NCBI GenBank assembly: GCA_024362935.1
Contig: JANCRA010000030.1
Coordinates: 10,673,953-10,737,952, forward strand
Source of the DNA: Setophaga petechia
Lineage: Eukaryota; Chordata; Aves; Passeriformes; Parulidae
Reading direction: 5' to 3'
Length of the DNA stretch: 64,000 nucleotides
In this document: positions 15,626 through 28,600 of the stretch, piece after piece
Layout: each line of letters opens with the position of its first letter
Position numbering within the stretch: position 1 is the stretch's first letter
Position numbers and translations under genes: made by a program
The notes under the pieces: model-generated
Told to the model about the DNA's origin: nothing
The model's input: only the letters and a program-made list of their open reading frames with translations
The model's database searches: none

Positions 15626-15989
15626 CTGAGCATTCCTTGATCTTTCTTTACACTTCAGCACTATGCGGAAACCTTTTGTTTTAGGACTGAGAAGAGAAAA
15701 CATGTAATTATACTCCCAGCAGCAACCATCTTTCGTGCAGGACACAGCAGTGGAAGCCTGCTGCATACTGAGGCGGGCAAAACACATCTGACTAAAAACA
15801 ATTAATTACGTGGCCCTGGATAACTTAAATCCTTTTTTTCACTTCTATAAAGAAGGAGAAGCCCCCAGGTTGTGCACTAGGCAGAAAGAAACAAAAACGT
15901 GTTGGAAGGCAGATTGCTATCAGGCTGGCAGCTCCTGGGATGCTTCAGGGATGCAGCTTCACATGGGGCTGCAGCCTGTGTCTGAGGCT

Positions 15990-16427
15990 CTGCGCCCAGG
16001 CGCGGCTGCTTCTGCCCGGTTTCTGTACCAGCTGATCAGAGCAGAAAGTTGGAGCCGATATCCCGGTTGTGGGTCATTGCCCGCCGTCCCCGGGAGCGCA
16101 GCGAGCCCCGGCTCTGTCCCGCTCGCTGCGAGGGGCTCGCGTGGTACCGAGATCACGTTCCCGCTCTTCACACGTTTCTCTTCTCGCTGCAAACACACTA
16201 ACAGTCAGTTTGCACGACACCGATCCATTGCCAACTTAGGCGAGAGTGAAATGGATGGTTTTGACAAGGACCGAGTACCCGCGAGGGTCTGCGTGCCGCA
16301 GTGCTGGCAGGGACCGCCAGCGCCGCAGGAGTCAGACCCACCCCAAGTTTTAATTGCTGCCGTGATGCAACCCGCAGCTCCCAGGACTGCAGCTCGTCAC
16401 GGGGAGGACCAACTGCCTTGAGCCCGG
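15990..16427. promoter_or_regulatory. Isolated CpG island
   Basis: By hand count there are about 38 CpG dinucleotides in about 440 bases, close to the number expected from its G+C content. CpG is strongly depleted in the surrounding desert. It includes CGCGG, CCCGCCG and CCCGCTCGCTGCG clusters. No known gene starts here. The island ends at CCCG|GTAAGC (GT at 16427-16428), a good splice-donor match on the + strand, so a noncoding-RNA promoter and first exon is possible. The overlapping 203-residue + frame (15810-16421) has no recognisable domain. Alternatives are an orphan island acting as an enhancer or Polycomb target. Confidence 0.6.
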
Positions 16428-16439
16428 TAAGCTGACAGC

Positions 16440-16580
16440 TGAACTCCATTTCTGTGAGACTAATGCATTTTTAATGGCTAATAATAAATCAATAGCGCCA
16501 TAAAAAAACCTAATAAATAATTAGTTTTCAATTAATACATAAGTTATGAATAATTAAGTACTAATTTTAATTATAGTTGT
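16440..16580. promoter_or_regulatory. TAAT-rich AT block flanking the CpG island
   Basis: Ten or more TAAT/ATTA cores lie within 140 bases (TAATGCAT, GCTAATAATAAA, AATTAGTTTTCAATTAAT, AATAATTAAG). LIM-homeodomain proteins such as LMX1B recognise this type of AT-rich core, so an autoregulatory site is conceivable but unproven. Confidence 0.3.
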
Positions 16581-19500
16581 AGCCAAAAATGCCAGTTTCT
16601 TCACTTTCTTTATTTCTGAAACTTTCATGAGGCCTTTCAAATACAGAAGATTCCTCTAAGACAACTAGAACATGGATGAAAAAGAACAGGCTTTTGAAAT
16701 CTAATCTTCTCCTGCTTAAAATAGAGGTAGTGCTGGGCTGTTGACAGTAGGTCTCTGAAGACTTTCAATATAGGTTTTATTCTGTGAGTCTGGCACCACA
16801 TAGGAAATTAATTCAGTGACAATATTTTCATTAGATTATAACCCAAGTTCTCAATCTTAGGCACATTTGTATGCTTGTAATACATTCTAATTGCTTGTAA
16901 AGAATAAGTCTGTGTGCTGGTTGGCTTATTGAATATATTAAATTAATGAATAAATAAATTTGTCTCCATGCTGGGAACGCATGCAGATGATGTGAAAAGC
17001 TTTTTGGCATCAAAGCTTGCTGCAGAAGGAACCAGAAATGCTCTTGGTTGTGTTTTTGATAAACAACGCGATTTGTATTGTAGATGGACTTTTATGTCCC
17101 TCACAAGAGTGGTGAGTGAAAAAAGCATCTTTTATCCCTCATAACAACAGAAATCTATGTGAAGAGACGGCTACTCTTTTCTTTTTTACTTCCTTTTTTT
17201 TTTTTTTTTTAATGATGGCTCCTTATTGATTTAATCAAGAGAATTGCCCTTGCTGGCTCAGCTCAGCACCTCAAACTTTTTCCCTAGGATGGAGCTCTCA
17301 GGAGCACTCTAGGGCTTTCACATATTTTTAAGTTATGCATGTAGGAAGGAAATAGCATATACATGAATGAAAACAGTGATACTAGAAAAACATGTCAGAT
17401 TTTAGTATCGTGTAGTGTCTGCCCATGTTGTGGAGTCTTCTGTTTATCTTGTCCTATTTCAATAGGAAAAAGAGTTATTTTTAGCATAGAACAAAGTCAT
17501 CAAAAGTGGGACTTGTCAAAAGATGGGAAATCCAATATTTTTAAGAGTGCTATTGAGTTGCCATGGTAGAAAGGACAAGCTTCTCTGTTTTTTAGTGCAG
17601 AACTGTAAGAGGCTCTTCTTGTCCCCTGCTTCATGGTTTGTTCATCAACTTGTTTACATACTGAATTTTCTTTCCCTGTAATGATTTTCCACTCTGGTCC
17701 ATAAGAGAAAAAAGTGCAGGTCATGGCACACAAGGTAGCCAACCTGGTATTCTAGAGCCAGTGCTGTTCCCTGTAGCTCCTTCCTCTGGCCTGCTTGGGT
17801 TTGCAGCCAAATGCTTCTCATTTCTCAGAACAATTGCATCCCTTGCAAGTGTCAAATTTTCTGATCAATGGTCTTCCAAAATGCAAAACGCCGCAGGTTC
17901 AGATCTTCTCCAGACAGCAGGATCCCTTGGCATTAGGAACTGTGTCTCCAGAGGAGCTTAGTGAGGACATGGGGCAGAACACAAGGGATGCTATCCCTTA
18001 GTGAAAATGCAAGTGAGATTTGAGAGGCACAAAGGAAATGTATTCCTGGTGCTGGAAGGCTGCTTCTTCAGGCAAGGGACTCAGTGGCAAGGCTGGAGCA
18101 AAGAAAGGAAAATTTCTCTTCCATCCTGTTGAAATCCGAGTCCATGTAACAAGACAATGTGGTTTTCAGTGTTGTTCAAGCTGCAGTGCTTTGTCAGAGA
18201 AGTGTTCATCCATGTGAAAACACGTAACCCTGTCAAGCTGCCAAGTGAAACTTGGGGTGATCGGCTGCGTAAGCGCTGGTAGCACAGGATAGAGCTGCCT
18301 TCGGCTACTTTCAATTACACACCCAATTCTTTTAAGACTTCTGAATATTTGGGAAGGGAGAATATGCAGAACTTGTTTGTTTACATCAGATTGTGCTGTG
18401 TTTTCAGGTTTCTTAACTGCTTTTGGAACATGTGAGCCTAGCCCTTCCCCTTCCACATACCTGGCAGCTTTGTCAATGCAGCAAAGGAATCCTCCCCAGG
18501 AGTAAGCAGCTGTGTCAGACCGATATTGTGCAGGGTTTCATCATTTCAACCAAGCAGGAGCTGGGGTAGAGGCAGGCGTTCAGGAGCTGATGCCTTGCAA
18601 AGCAGGCGCTGCTGTGATTCAGATTCCATTCCATTGCAGCCGCAGGGCACTGCTGAGCTTGGGCTGCAGGAGGAAGGTGGCAGCCACTGGCAGACCTCGG
18701 CCTTTCCTCTGCTAGGTACTGCTGGAAGTGTGGCCAGGCTCAGCTGGACTTGGTGCTGGACAGAGCAGGTGGGAAGTGCACTCAGTTTCTCCCTGCCCTT
18801 TGGAGCCGGGTCAGGCGCCCAGAGCTGGCGAAGCACCAGCTGTCCCCGGGCACTGAGTCTCCCCAAAGGCTTGGCAGCCTGGCACCCTGCAGACAACACC
18901 AGGGAGGCTTGGCAGGAAGCTCTAAGCATTGCATCTTCTTCAGAACTGAAACGTTTGTTCGTGGCTTGGGATGCTCTCAGGATGGCCTGTCTGTGCAAGT
19001 AGCTTTTCTCCACAGGTGATTGCAAGTGAAGTCTTTTGGATGAGGAACTCACTGAAGTCGACAGCTTAGTTATTTTGAATTTATATACAGCTCTCTGTTC
19101 AGCACCAGGGTGGTGCTCAGCCTGCCCTAATTAGCCCAAATTACCGTAGCTACAAAAAGCAGGAATTGATTCTCATGGTACCTTGCTTATCTCTGCATAG
19201 AGCTACTGCAAAGACATGCCCCTGAGGGCATCACAGTAAATTTCTGAACCTTAATTCACATGTTCAAACTGTTATTCAAACTTCCACACCAGATCTATTA
19301 CTGCATTTAATAATTTTCAGCTTCTAATAAAGAACACTGTACCTTTCTTTTCTAATCTTCTAAAAACACGTGCAGCATTCAGCTGTTAGAAGGAGTACCC
19401 TGAAGAGCCAAGACACCACAACCTCACTCCAGGTGCCCAGGGCTTCACAGCTCAGAGCTGTCCTGCCCCATGACAAACCCACCCAGCCTTGCTAGTCCTT

Positions 19501-20490
19501 GCTTTGTCCCAGTGCTGCCTTTCCCTACGTTATTCCACTCACCCATTCCCAAAGGAGCCGTGCCACGGGGCAAGGAAGGCAGTGCAGCTCCTGCTCACAC
19601 TGCTAATGAAGCAATGCCTCAGTTAGCTGTCAGAGGAGAGTGAGCCTTGGAGAACTGCAGGTGGTATCTGCAAGCCTGGAATACTTGTGTTTCTGTACCA
19701 GAAGTAACAATTATACCACAAGAAGAAAACCAAAACTCTACAGAATAAGGTAATAAGCAGGTTTAGTCAAAGCAAAGGTAGCATTTTATTAATCATCATC
19801 ATTTTGCTTTGTCAAAATTGATAAAACTGGAAAAAAAAGGACTTTTTTATTGTAGTGAAAAGTCTAACAGACTGGAATGGAAAGCTAACTTTCTAACCAC
19901 TGGGAAAAAAAAGTCTGAAATTATTGGTTTTGAACCAAATGCACATATAAGTGATTAAAGCCTTTATAAAAGAAAATACAGTGGTAACATTACTATTTCA
20001 ATACAACTGAAAAGTAAAGAAAAAGTTTACTTGACATGACGTTTCTATGCAAATATTATTTTATATTTCTGAATTAGAATTAAGAATATCTGAATAAGAC
20101 CTATTTTTCCTCCAAAGAGCTCTTGAAAAACTTCATTATGTTCCAGGTACCTGTTCTGATTTTCCTATAAATATAGGTTAGCACATTTTATGCTCCTGAG
20201 CCCAGAATGGGTGTGGCATGAACAAGATCTTATATGTGAAAATTCAAAGGTGTTTGTGGCTTTTCTTTCCCAGTGTTGCAGGAGAATCAAATAGTCATTC
20301 CTTGCATACTTCAGGCTTCTCATCATTTACCTTTCAGACTTGTTATAGCTGCTAAGAGCATGAAAAATGAAGCTGAAGCATGAAGGAAAGCACAAGATTA
20401 TGTTAAATGATGAGCATCATCCCTGAGGTGGGCAGATTTCACAGATATATCCTGTGTGACTGCAGCAGGCTGAGGAGAACCTGGCTTTGA
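16581..20490. other. Intergenic sequence, no gene seen
   Basis: This is single-copy-looking AT-rich sequence with a 17-T run at 17194-17210. The open frames around 18512-19052 overlap on both strands and resemble no protein family. No repeat family is recognised. Confidence 0.6.
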
Positions 20491-21228
20491 ATGACACAGA
20501 GTGCAGGGCATTGTGAGTCGAGGATACATGCTACTATCCCCAAAAACCAGCGAGATCAAGTAGCTGCTCAGCACACACTCCTGTCCATGAAGGGGCTCTC
20601 CAGGTGGGGCGTGCCTGGACAGGGTGCCCCGTGTGCTCCACCTGTGAGCACAGTGCCGCTGGCCTGGCCCCTGCGCGCAGCCCGTGCCAGGAGGTGCCCA
20701 CGGGGAGGGAAAGCTGGCACCCCTGGAGCCCAGGCAACATTAAAGATAGAACCTGTGTCCTGCTGGGAGAAAAACGTCCCGTTCTATTTGCCAGAGTCAC
20801 ACGCCCGTGGCGAGGAGCTGCTCCTCACAGACCGGCTTTGGCACGGCAAACACCAGCACGGCCGCCGCTCCTGGCAGCGCTTCAGAGCGGGACTGTCACA
20901 AGGATTTCCTCAACAATTTCTCCAATATGGAAGGTACAAATATTCTTTTCTTCCAAGCAGTCATGCAGGTCTTTCTTGTACAAACACAGTGGCCAGCAAA
21001 GGGAAAATCCTGCCCTCGAGTTATGCAAAATGCCGTCAGTGCTCCCGTGGCAGTTCCATGGGTGCTGATGGAGAGCAGGACTATGTTCCTCAGGGCACAG
21101 GGTCTCTCCAGCACTTTGTCCCTGCACACCTACTCTCAGGAAGAAAACCTGTACCAGAGATCTTGTCCTTCTCTAAGGAACCAGCAGCCAGAGCTCAACA
21201 AGTCCCAATTCACAACCCATGTTGGTAA
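20491..21228 (+). other. Unexplained long open frame, no recognisable domain
   Basis: An ATG-initiated 245-codon frame runs in GC-richer, CpG-retaining sequence, with a second + frame (20604-21068) and a third (20807-21250) open at the same time. The deduced protein has no domain, signal peptide or membrane segment I recognise. It has the Arg/Pro/Ser bias of noncoding GC-rich DNA. Most likely this is not a gene. It could be a noncoding-RNA exon or an old exonised element. Confidence 0.15.
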
Positions 21229-21250
21229 TGCTCTGTCAGAAACCAACTGA

Positions 21251-24200
21251 TGTTTCTTGTCTCTGTTAAAAATACTCATGTTGTCACCTGTAGTGGCAAG
21301 TGAAGGACATGGCAACTCCTAGACCCCCGGCCTGATCTGGAACAGGGGTTCACAGGTGCCATAATTTCTACTGTGGGAGTGTTTAAGTTTTTTGTCATTA
21401 ACAACACCTTGATTTTGCACCAGACCTTGGTCCCCCAGCTTGCACTTCTCAGACTGTACATAAATATCACGTTTGCACCAGTTCTATCAGAGATTTTTAT
21501 GAATAGCTGCCGTCGCAAACTGATACAAATCTCTAAATTTTTCTTTTATTTTGATTTCATGTTGATGTGGCTATCAAAGCTCTACCACATCAAAGCAAAT
21601 GTTGTCTGTTATGATCAAAGTCCATAGGATTTCTAATGTAATCACCATCCAAAACCTGAAAGAAACATTATGGGAAGGATTAGTTTGTTTTCAGACAACT
21701 GTGAATTAGAAACAAAATTCCCATTGATATTCAGTAGCATTTTGGCAAGTATGTCCTAGAAGCCCTCTGGAAATCCTGGACCAGGCCAGTGGGTGATGCA
21801 CCATTTCAGCACTGTGCTCAGTAATTTTATCCTCAAACAATTTTAGTTAGGGGCACTCCCAACATCTATCTCACAAATTACTGGTGGAGTCACATCCCCT
21901 GCAGCACTGCTAGGATATTGTATCATGCATCTTTTTTAGCTTATGACTGGAAAAGATAAGATCTGAAAAGAATTTGGTGGTGAGGTAGGTGATGAAATTC
22001 TGCTGCTGTGTTTGAATACATCAGGCAGGAATTGTTTTGAGTCCTGAATATGTATTCGATTTCCACAGGCTTCCAGGTGAGCGTCTTTTGCAGAGAGAGT
22101 ACAAGCACTGATATGCAGATAGAGCACAATAACTATCAATAATCCAATGACACCTGAAAAATCAGGGAATACATTATTCCATAATAGTAGATGAACTAAG
22201 AGCCATTCATTTCTTTAATATTAGATGCCTGTGTTGTCTCAAGCCTGGTTCATATGCATAGGTAAATACAAGTTAAATAATCTTTTTCAGGATGCTTATC
22301 AGCCTCTGCTGCTCTTTGCACTAAAGGTGTAATAACAGTCATAACAGTAGGGGCAAGGGCATGGACACCATGGTAGTTTTGACCTTTCTCCAGCTCCTTG
22401 GTGGTGATCTGGCAAGGGCATACTTTTATTTAACCCACACCACTGGTCATTGTTCCTTTGGTGTTTAGTTCAGGTGTGAACACAGGCAGTTACTTACATG
22501 GACATGCAGAATAAATGCACTTTAGTCATCACACATGATAAACTGTGGGAAAAGCAGCCAGCTGCTGTGGCACTCTTGGTGGCAGTAGCTTTATGGAAAT
22601 GAGGACACAAGGCAGTGATTTTCTGTAAGGCCCACTAGGTGAATTCTGGGAAACAGGTAACTAGGCTAGGTCCTAATGAGACAAGCATAGATCGCACAGG
22701 TTGTGCTACGTCTTGCTGAGGCACAAGTGGGTAGCAGCAAATGGACATGCTGGGATCTGCTTGCTGGCTCCCAAGCTGGCAGAAAGGCAACCACAAAAAC
22801 ACAGAGAGTGGAAAAAATTATTCTATGCTTTTAGGGCGCCTACATCAAACACATTGGAGAAGTAAAGTTCCAACACAGGAAAACAGAGAGCAGCGCTACT
22901 GTCTGATCACTATTTTCTGATGGCTTGTCTGCTTGCAGGCTAGTCAGACTTGCCTGTTCACTCCTGCATGGAGAGTGATCTGCCAGGGGAACTGCCAAAT
23001 TATCCTGACACCTTACAGTAGGCAGCCTGTTACCTGCACATGAAACAGGCTTTGCTTTGTGGGGAGGATCCCATCTGCAGAACCCTTGCAGTGAGGCAGC
23101 ACGACAACTGTGACAGCCTCCTGCTATACCACTCCTGTGCTGAGGTGGGATGTGAGGCTCGCAGCTGAAATGTGCCTTTCTCATCCCTTTTATGTCACAA
23201 TGCATCTGTATTTCTAGGCAGGAGCATTTTCCCTTCTTCCATTTTACCTTACAATAAAGCAAAGGAAACAAAGGGGTATCAAGGGGGAGACTGCACACAT
23301 ATTCTCGGGCTGTCCGGGCTACATCCCCAACATGGTGTGACACAGCAGACGCAGCTTCCCCATTGTCCGGGTGACCCCAGCTGAGCTGGCAGGAATGGCC
23401 CAGGGCGGGGGAGAGAAGGATCAGCTGTGGGCCTGATCCCAGCTGCACCAACCAGCTTTGTGACAGGCAATAAAGGGCCAAAGAAAAGACTTTTGTCCTT
23501 GATTGCGAGAGCGACGGACCTCCTCTCATTGGCAGGGATGACAATTAACCGCAGAGGATTCGTTCATTGTCTGGCACTCCAGATCTCCCAGCAGTTGTCC
23601 ACTCCAGCATGCCCAAACAATGGGCGGCACCTTGGTTTTGTCAATGGCTCAGTCAGCTTTGTGTGCCTGTGCCCGACTGCCAGCCTGGAGGAGGCTGTGG
23701 CAGAGAGACCTCACTGAGATACGGCTGTGCTAGGGAAAATGTATGAAAAACATTGCCAGGCCAGGCTGAAGAGTGAAGCGAGGTCTCCTTCCAGTGAACC
23801 TGGAATAAACAAACAGTGCCGGGCTGACAAGCATTTCATGAGGGCTCCATCAGCCCATGTATAAAATCCTTTGTGAGAGGACATGCCAAGTAGGCTCCTT
23901 ATGCTGAGACCTCTAGCTTGGAGTGAGTGTTATGGAAGAACTCTTGACCCCTGGAAAAGGGCATAACATGAGAGCAAAAAACAACAGTGCAGCAGCCCTC
24001 CGTGCACTTTCCTGCAGGAGCAAGGACTTCCCACCGGCTCAGCTGGGGAAGAATGAATCCCATTCAGGGAGGGAAGCTCGGACTGTTGGGGCTGCCACCA
24101 GACACCTCTTCCTGATGCTAATCCTATTCTTCTGCTGTGGATCAAGTAATTCTTGTGTGAGTATTTTTCATGGACTAAAGAAAAAAGATATTTAACCACA

Positions 24201-25118
24201 ACAAACCTGCTGCCAGCAAATGTCAATCTTAGCTTCTGGAGTCTAAATTATAAGCACCAGCTACCAATTTCTGGCTGTCATTTTTACTGCAGAGGTACCT
24301 CACACATTGACATGGATCTCCTGGCAGAGCTGATGCTTTGCCATCTTCCTGAAAGCAAGCACATTCTGAAAGCAAGTGGTCCTCCAAGACACAAGAGAAA
24401 CTTTATCAGGCTTAGTGCTAGAAGGCACTGATAGCTGTTTTAAATAATCTCTTGCAATACTTGTTTGGGAGTGAAGGAAAATTCTCCTTGCTGAGAAATG
24501 CCTTTGCTAATTTGAGGAGTAGAGAAGTACTCAGAGGATTTGAGCCTCGTTTGGTCACCAGCCTGCCCCTCCTCCAAGCACTTAAAACCCCCCCTCCATG
24601 TTCAGGCGACCCAGTCATTCCAGCAGAGGTTGGAGGGGGGTAGGGTCCTCACAGCATCCTGGTAAAGCAGTGCAGAAAGTCAAGAGTGCCCCATATCCTT
24701 ATGAAGCAAAGTTCTGAAATACATTTTCAAAAATCTCGTTGCGACACTTTCAGCAAACCAAATTATTTATGTTTTGTTATTCATTTTTCCTATATGAATG
24801 CTAGCAAAAACTGTCTAAGCCATGAAGCTGATCTTCCACTGTGGTAGACAAGGGCCCTAAATGTGCATTTATTGCCCTTTTATTGCCCTGATATCAACCC
24901 CTATGTTCCCAGACCCTGCCAGGGAGTCCCCATGCTCAGCTCAGAAAACAACAGGAGACTTGGCATTCTCTGAGGTCTCTCTGGACCTTGACCAGCACAG
25001 CCCACAGGCTTCCAGCCATGGCTGCTCAAAGGACAAGGACGTGTTCCAGCAGCTCTCCCCAGGGCAGGGATCTGAGCAGCTCGGGCCCCTGCAAGCGCCC
25101 CAGTGCCCCACGCCCGCT
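21251..25118. other. Intergenic sequence, no gene seen
   Basis: There is no supported gene. A 234-codon minus-strand frame at 22840-23544 has no recognisable domain. The stretch runs up to the start of the 51-bp minisatellite. Confidence 0.6.
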
Positions 25119-25679
25119 GAGTTCCGTGTCTGAAGGCAGAGCCATTGTCAGTTTGAGTGAGCCACCGCTGAGTTCCGTGTCTGAAGGCAGAGCCATTGTC
25201 AGTTTGACTGAGCCACCACTGAGTTCCGTGTCTGAAGGCAGAGCCATTGCCAGTTTGAGTGAGCCACCGCTGAGTTCCGTGTCTGAAGGCAGAGCCATTG
25301 CCAGTTTGACTGAGCCACCGCTGAGTTCCCTGTCTGAAGGCAGAGCCATTGCCAGTTTGAGTGAGCCACCGCTGAGTTCCGTGTCTGAAGGCAGAGCCAT
25401 TGCCAGTTTGACTGAGCCACTGCTGAGTTCCGTGTCTGAAGGCAGAGCCATTGTCAGTTTGACTGAGCCACCGCTGAGTTCCCTGTCTGAAGGCAGAGCC
25501 ATTGCCAGTTTGAGTGAGCCACCGCTGAGTTCCGTGTCTGAAGGCAGAGCCATTGCCAGTTTGACTGAGCCACCGCTGAGTTCTGTGTCTGAAGGCAGAG
25601 CCATTGCCAGTTTGACTGAGCCACCGCTGAGTTCTGTGTCTGAAGGCAGAGCCATTGCCAGTTTGGCTGAGCCACCGCT
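25119..25679. repeat. 51-bp minisatellite, 11 units
   Basis: Eleven uninterrupted 51-bp units start at 25119, 25170, 25221 and so on to 25629. Because 51 is a multiple of 3, several frames stay open on both strands; the + frame gives a 17-residue periodic peptide (LSSVSEGRAI...SLSEPP). Units differ at a few diagnostic sites: G/C in AGTTTGA[G/C]TGAG, C/T in ATTG[C/T]CAG and CCGTG/CCCTG/CTGTG. These show alternating dimers in units 1-6 and a near-copy of units 4-6 as units 7-9. I know no protein with this repeat. It is not CRISPR, because there are no unique spacers. Confidence 0.97.
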
Positions 25680-28600
25680 GCGGTCTGTTCTCAGCACGCT
25701 GCTCTGGCAGAGGGGTGTGGGATCTGCCCCACGCCTGCTATCTTCCAGGTCTTGCAGCATATAGTCAGTGTTGATGGTGACAATTGGCAGAGTATCATTT
25801 TACACCAGGCTGCCATCTTCTCTCACAAATGTCTGTAAGTATTTCCTTACCTACCAAGGCGTCCATTTCACCACCATTATCAGACCCAAATTCAGCCAGA
25901 GGAATTGATACCTCCATGTACACTTGTGACTTCTTCTGAGTCCAGTTATAAGGTGTACCTGAAAATCTAAGAAATGAAGTGGCTTCCTATAGATTTCCTT
26001 TGCTAAAGTCCATCTTCTGTTCCCATAGTTCTTCATTCTTCATTGCTGAGCTGATGTAAGATTAATGTAGGAATTGCTGCTGTGCCCCTGGGTGTGTGAG
26101 GTTCCTTTCTCCAGCTTCCCTTCAGTAAGCCCAGGAAATGCTGGTCAGCAAAGGTGGCATGTAAAGTTACTATTCAAATAATGAAAGAGAAGAAGGAAAG
26201 ATGAACCCTATTTTGTTTCTAGCCATGATAGACATTCAGTACATGCTACTTGCTTAGCACTGCATTAAATTTTGTTATTGCCCTTTTCATGGCACTTCTC
26301 AGGACACAGCTGGAACCTGAAGGCCAGAACAATACCAAGAAGGACAGTTAGATACATTCATTAGAAAGATTGTTTCAGCATGGGAAGATGCTGCTTTGTA
26401 ATAACAGCAGCTGGAAACAGCAAAAGTTGAACTATAGTAGGCAGAACAATGTGGTAGTTAACATGCATAAAGTATAAAGTTTTATAAAGCCTTCAATGTA
26501 TGTGCTTTGTTGGAATTTACAATAATTTAAGGTGCTTATTATTCCTTCAGGCATGGAACTCATAAATATTACTCAGTGCTATTTGTCATTGGCTTCTCTG
26601 TCATGCATAAAGCAAAATTAAATACTTATCTCTATATCGTTAACGTATTAAACATTAGGATTTATGGGGTTTGAGATTTTACTTGCTCTGAGAACATTAA
26701 CTTCCTGATGAAAGATCTAAATGCAAATAGAAGGAATGCCAAAATACCCTGGAACATAATTAAGGATACTGAGGTGCGAAGAAGCCCCAGGCAGAGGAAT
26801 GTGCAGTTTTCTTATTTCCACTGTCATGGTGGGCTAGTTTTCTTTGTTCTACATTTTTGCACACTGCCCCAATGTGCCACCTTGTTTCTTTCTCATGAGG
26901 TGAAGAACATACTAGTTCATTCTTATATAGATTAACAGTTAAAGAGTTTTCCTGATTTAAAACATATCCTTGCTACCTGTACTCGGAAACAACAATTCTG
27001 AAGTGTCTACACTTTTAAAGAAAAATCATTGATCACTCTTTCCATGGGACACAAAAATTCTCTTGGTAGCTTTACTTGATTTCTTGCTTTTGTTGCTACT
27101 CAGGATTCCTGCAAACAGGAATTGAAAGGGACAATCTTTAACCAAATGTATATTTCTGCTGCAGAAAAGATATACTTTCAGTGCTGGTGTACATCTGTAA
27201 CTAAAGCTACATCCTGTTTTGTCCACACCATTCAGAATGATCACTGCCACACTTTTTGTCCTCTTCACACGATGCCAAGCTATGTCCCAGCAGCAATGTT
27301 GGCAGCCACTCCAAACAGACAGATAGAGCTTGCTGGCTCTGTAACATCCTGTATCTCACCCCAAAGGACTGAAGCATTTTATTCAGAAGACATTTTCTGC
27401 TCTACCTTGTTCTAGTAGATTTAAATGTCCTTAGTCATATACTTGACAGTTCACTTATGAAACTTTCTCACAGCCCTGCAGATCTCACTGCCAACCCAAG
27501 CTTTGCCATTATTCATTCTTGATAGAATGATAGAAGCATTCCATTTATGATCCTGAGTAACTCCTCTCCCACTTAAAAGTCTGCTATAACATCTTACCTT
27601 TTAAGCCAATCAAATTCTGCCATTTTTTTCATCTCACTATTGGCCTATTTTAAAAAATATTTTGCTTCTTGCTAATATTTGTGACTATTTCCATTTAAGT
27701 ACAAGTAAGTAATGGTATTAATGACTCTATAAAAAACCCACAAGTTAAATCTTCATACTAATAGTTGAAAAATCCAAGCTGAAAACTCCCAACTGCTCAT
27801 GAGAAGCAGAGAACACTGGGGGGTGTTCCAGCACCACCACTCACCCACCGTACTGCTTTGTTCCATGCTGTATGGTTGGTTCCACTTCTGTTCAGCTGCC
27901 TTTACCTGCCCATGCCGAAGTCAGAGAGCACCAGGTGTCTCTTACTAGCACATGCTAAGTACTGGAGTTACATCTTGCTGTTTGAGCACCAGCTGGAAAA
28001 AGAGGGCACACACTGTACCTTGCTTCCCCTCAAGGCAATCGGGGGGGGAGGACTTGCATCATTCATGGTAAGATAAACACGTGATGGATTTGCCACACCT
28101 GTGCAGAGGATCTGCAAAACTTTGTGCTGTCCTCCATGAAGGAGCAGCAGCCAGCTACCATTCAGCATTCAGTACTCAGCAGCTGGGGGAGCTTCTCTTT
28201 GTCTTGATAAAAGTGCCTCTCACAGGTGGCAGGAATTGATTTAATAAGACTGTCAAAGGGAGCTCAAAAAAGTTTTCTTGTGTATAGATCAAAGTACACT
28301 AGCACTGTCTTCAGAGTAGTGATGGTTGTTACACAAATGATTTCCCAGCTTTCTCCAGGTCACTGCTGCATTTGTGACAGTCTCTTTACTCAGATCAGCC
28401 TCCAGAGAGCATGGCACACCCAGAACCCTCCAACCTCACCTTGCTGCTGTTCTGAGCCTGACCTGTCACAGGAGCTTCCTAGGACTGTGCTGACCACCCT
28501 GTGCTCCACAAAATGCCTCTGAAAACCTCCCTCTAAACTTCAGCATATATACAGATCAATTTATTCACAAGTCAAATTGTGCTCCTGTTCCAGGCTGCTG

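Noticed and set aside
15810..16421. 203-codon plus frame over the CpG island
   Set aside because: No domain; stop depletion is expected in CpG/GC-rich DNA. Kept only as a possible noncoding exon.
17194..17210. 17-T run as a possible minus-strand retrocopy tail
   Set aside because: No recognisable retrocopy body next to it.
25119..25679. CRISPR-like array
   Set aside because: Units are contiguous 51-bp tandem copies with no unique spacers, in a vertebrate genome.
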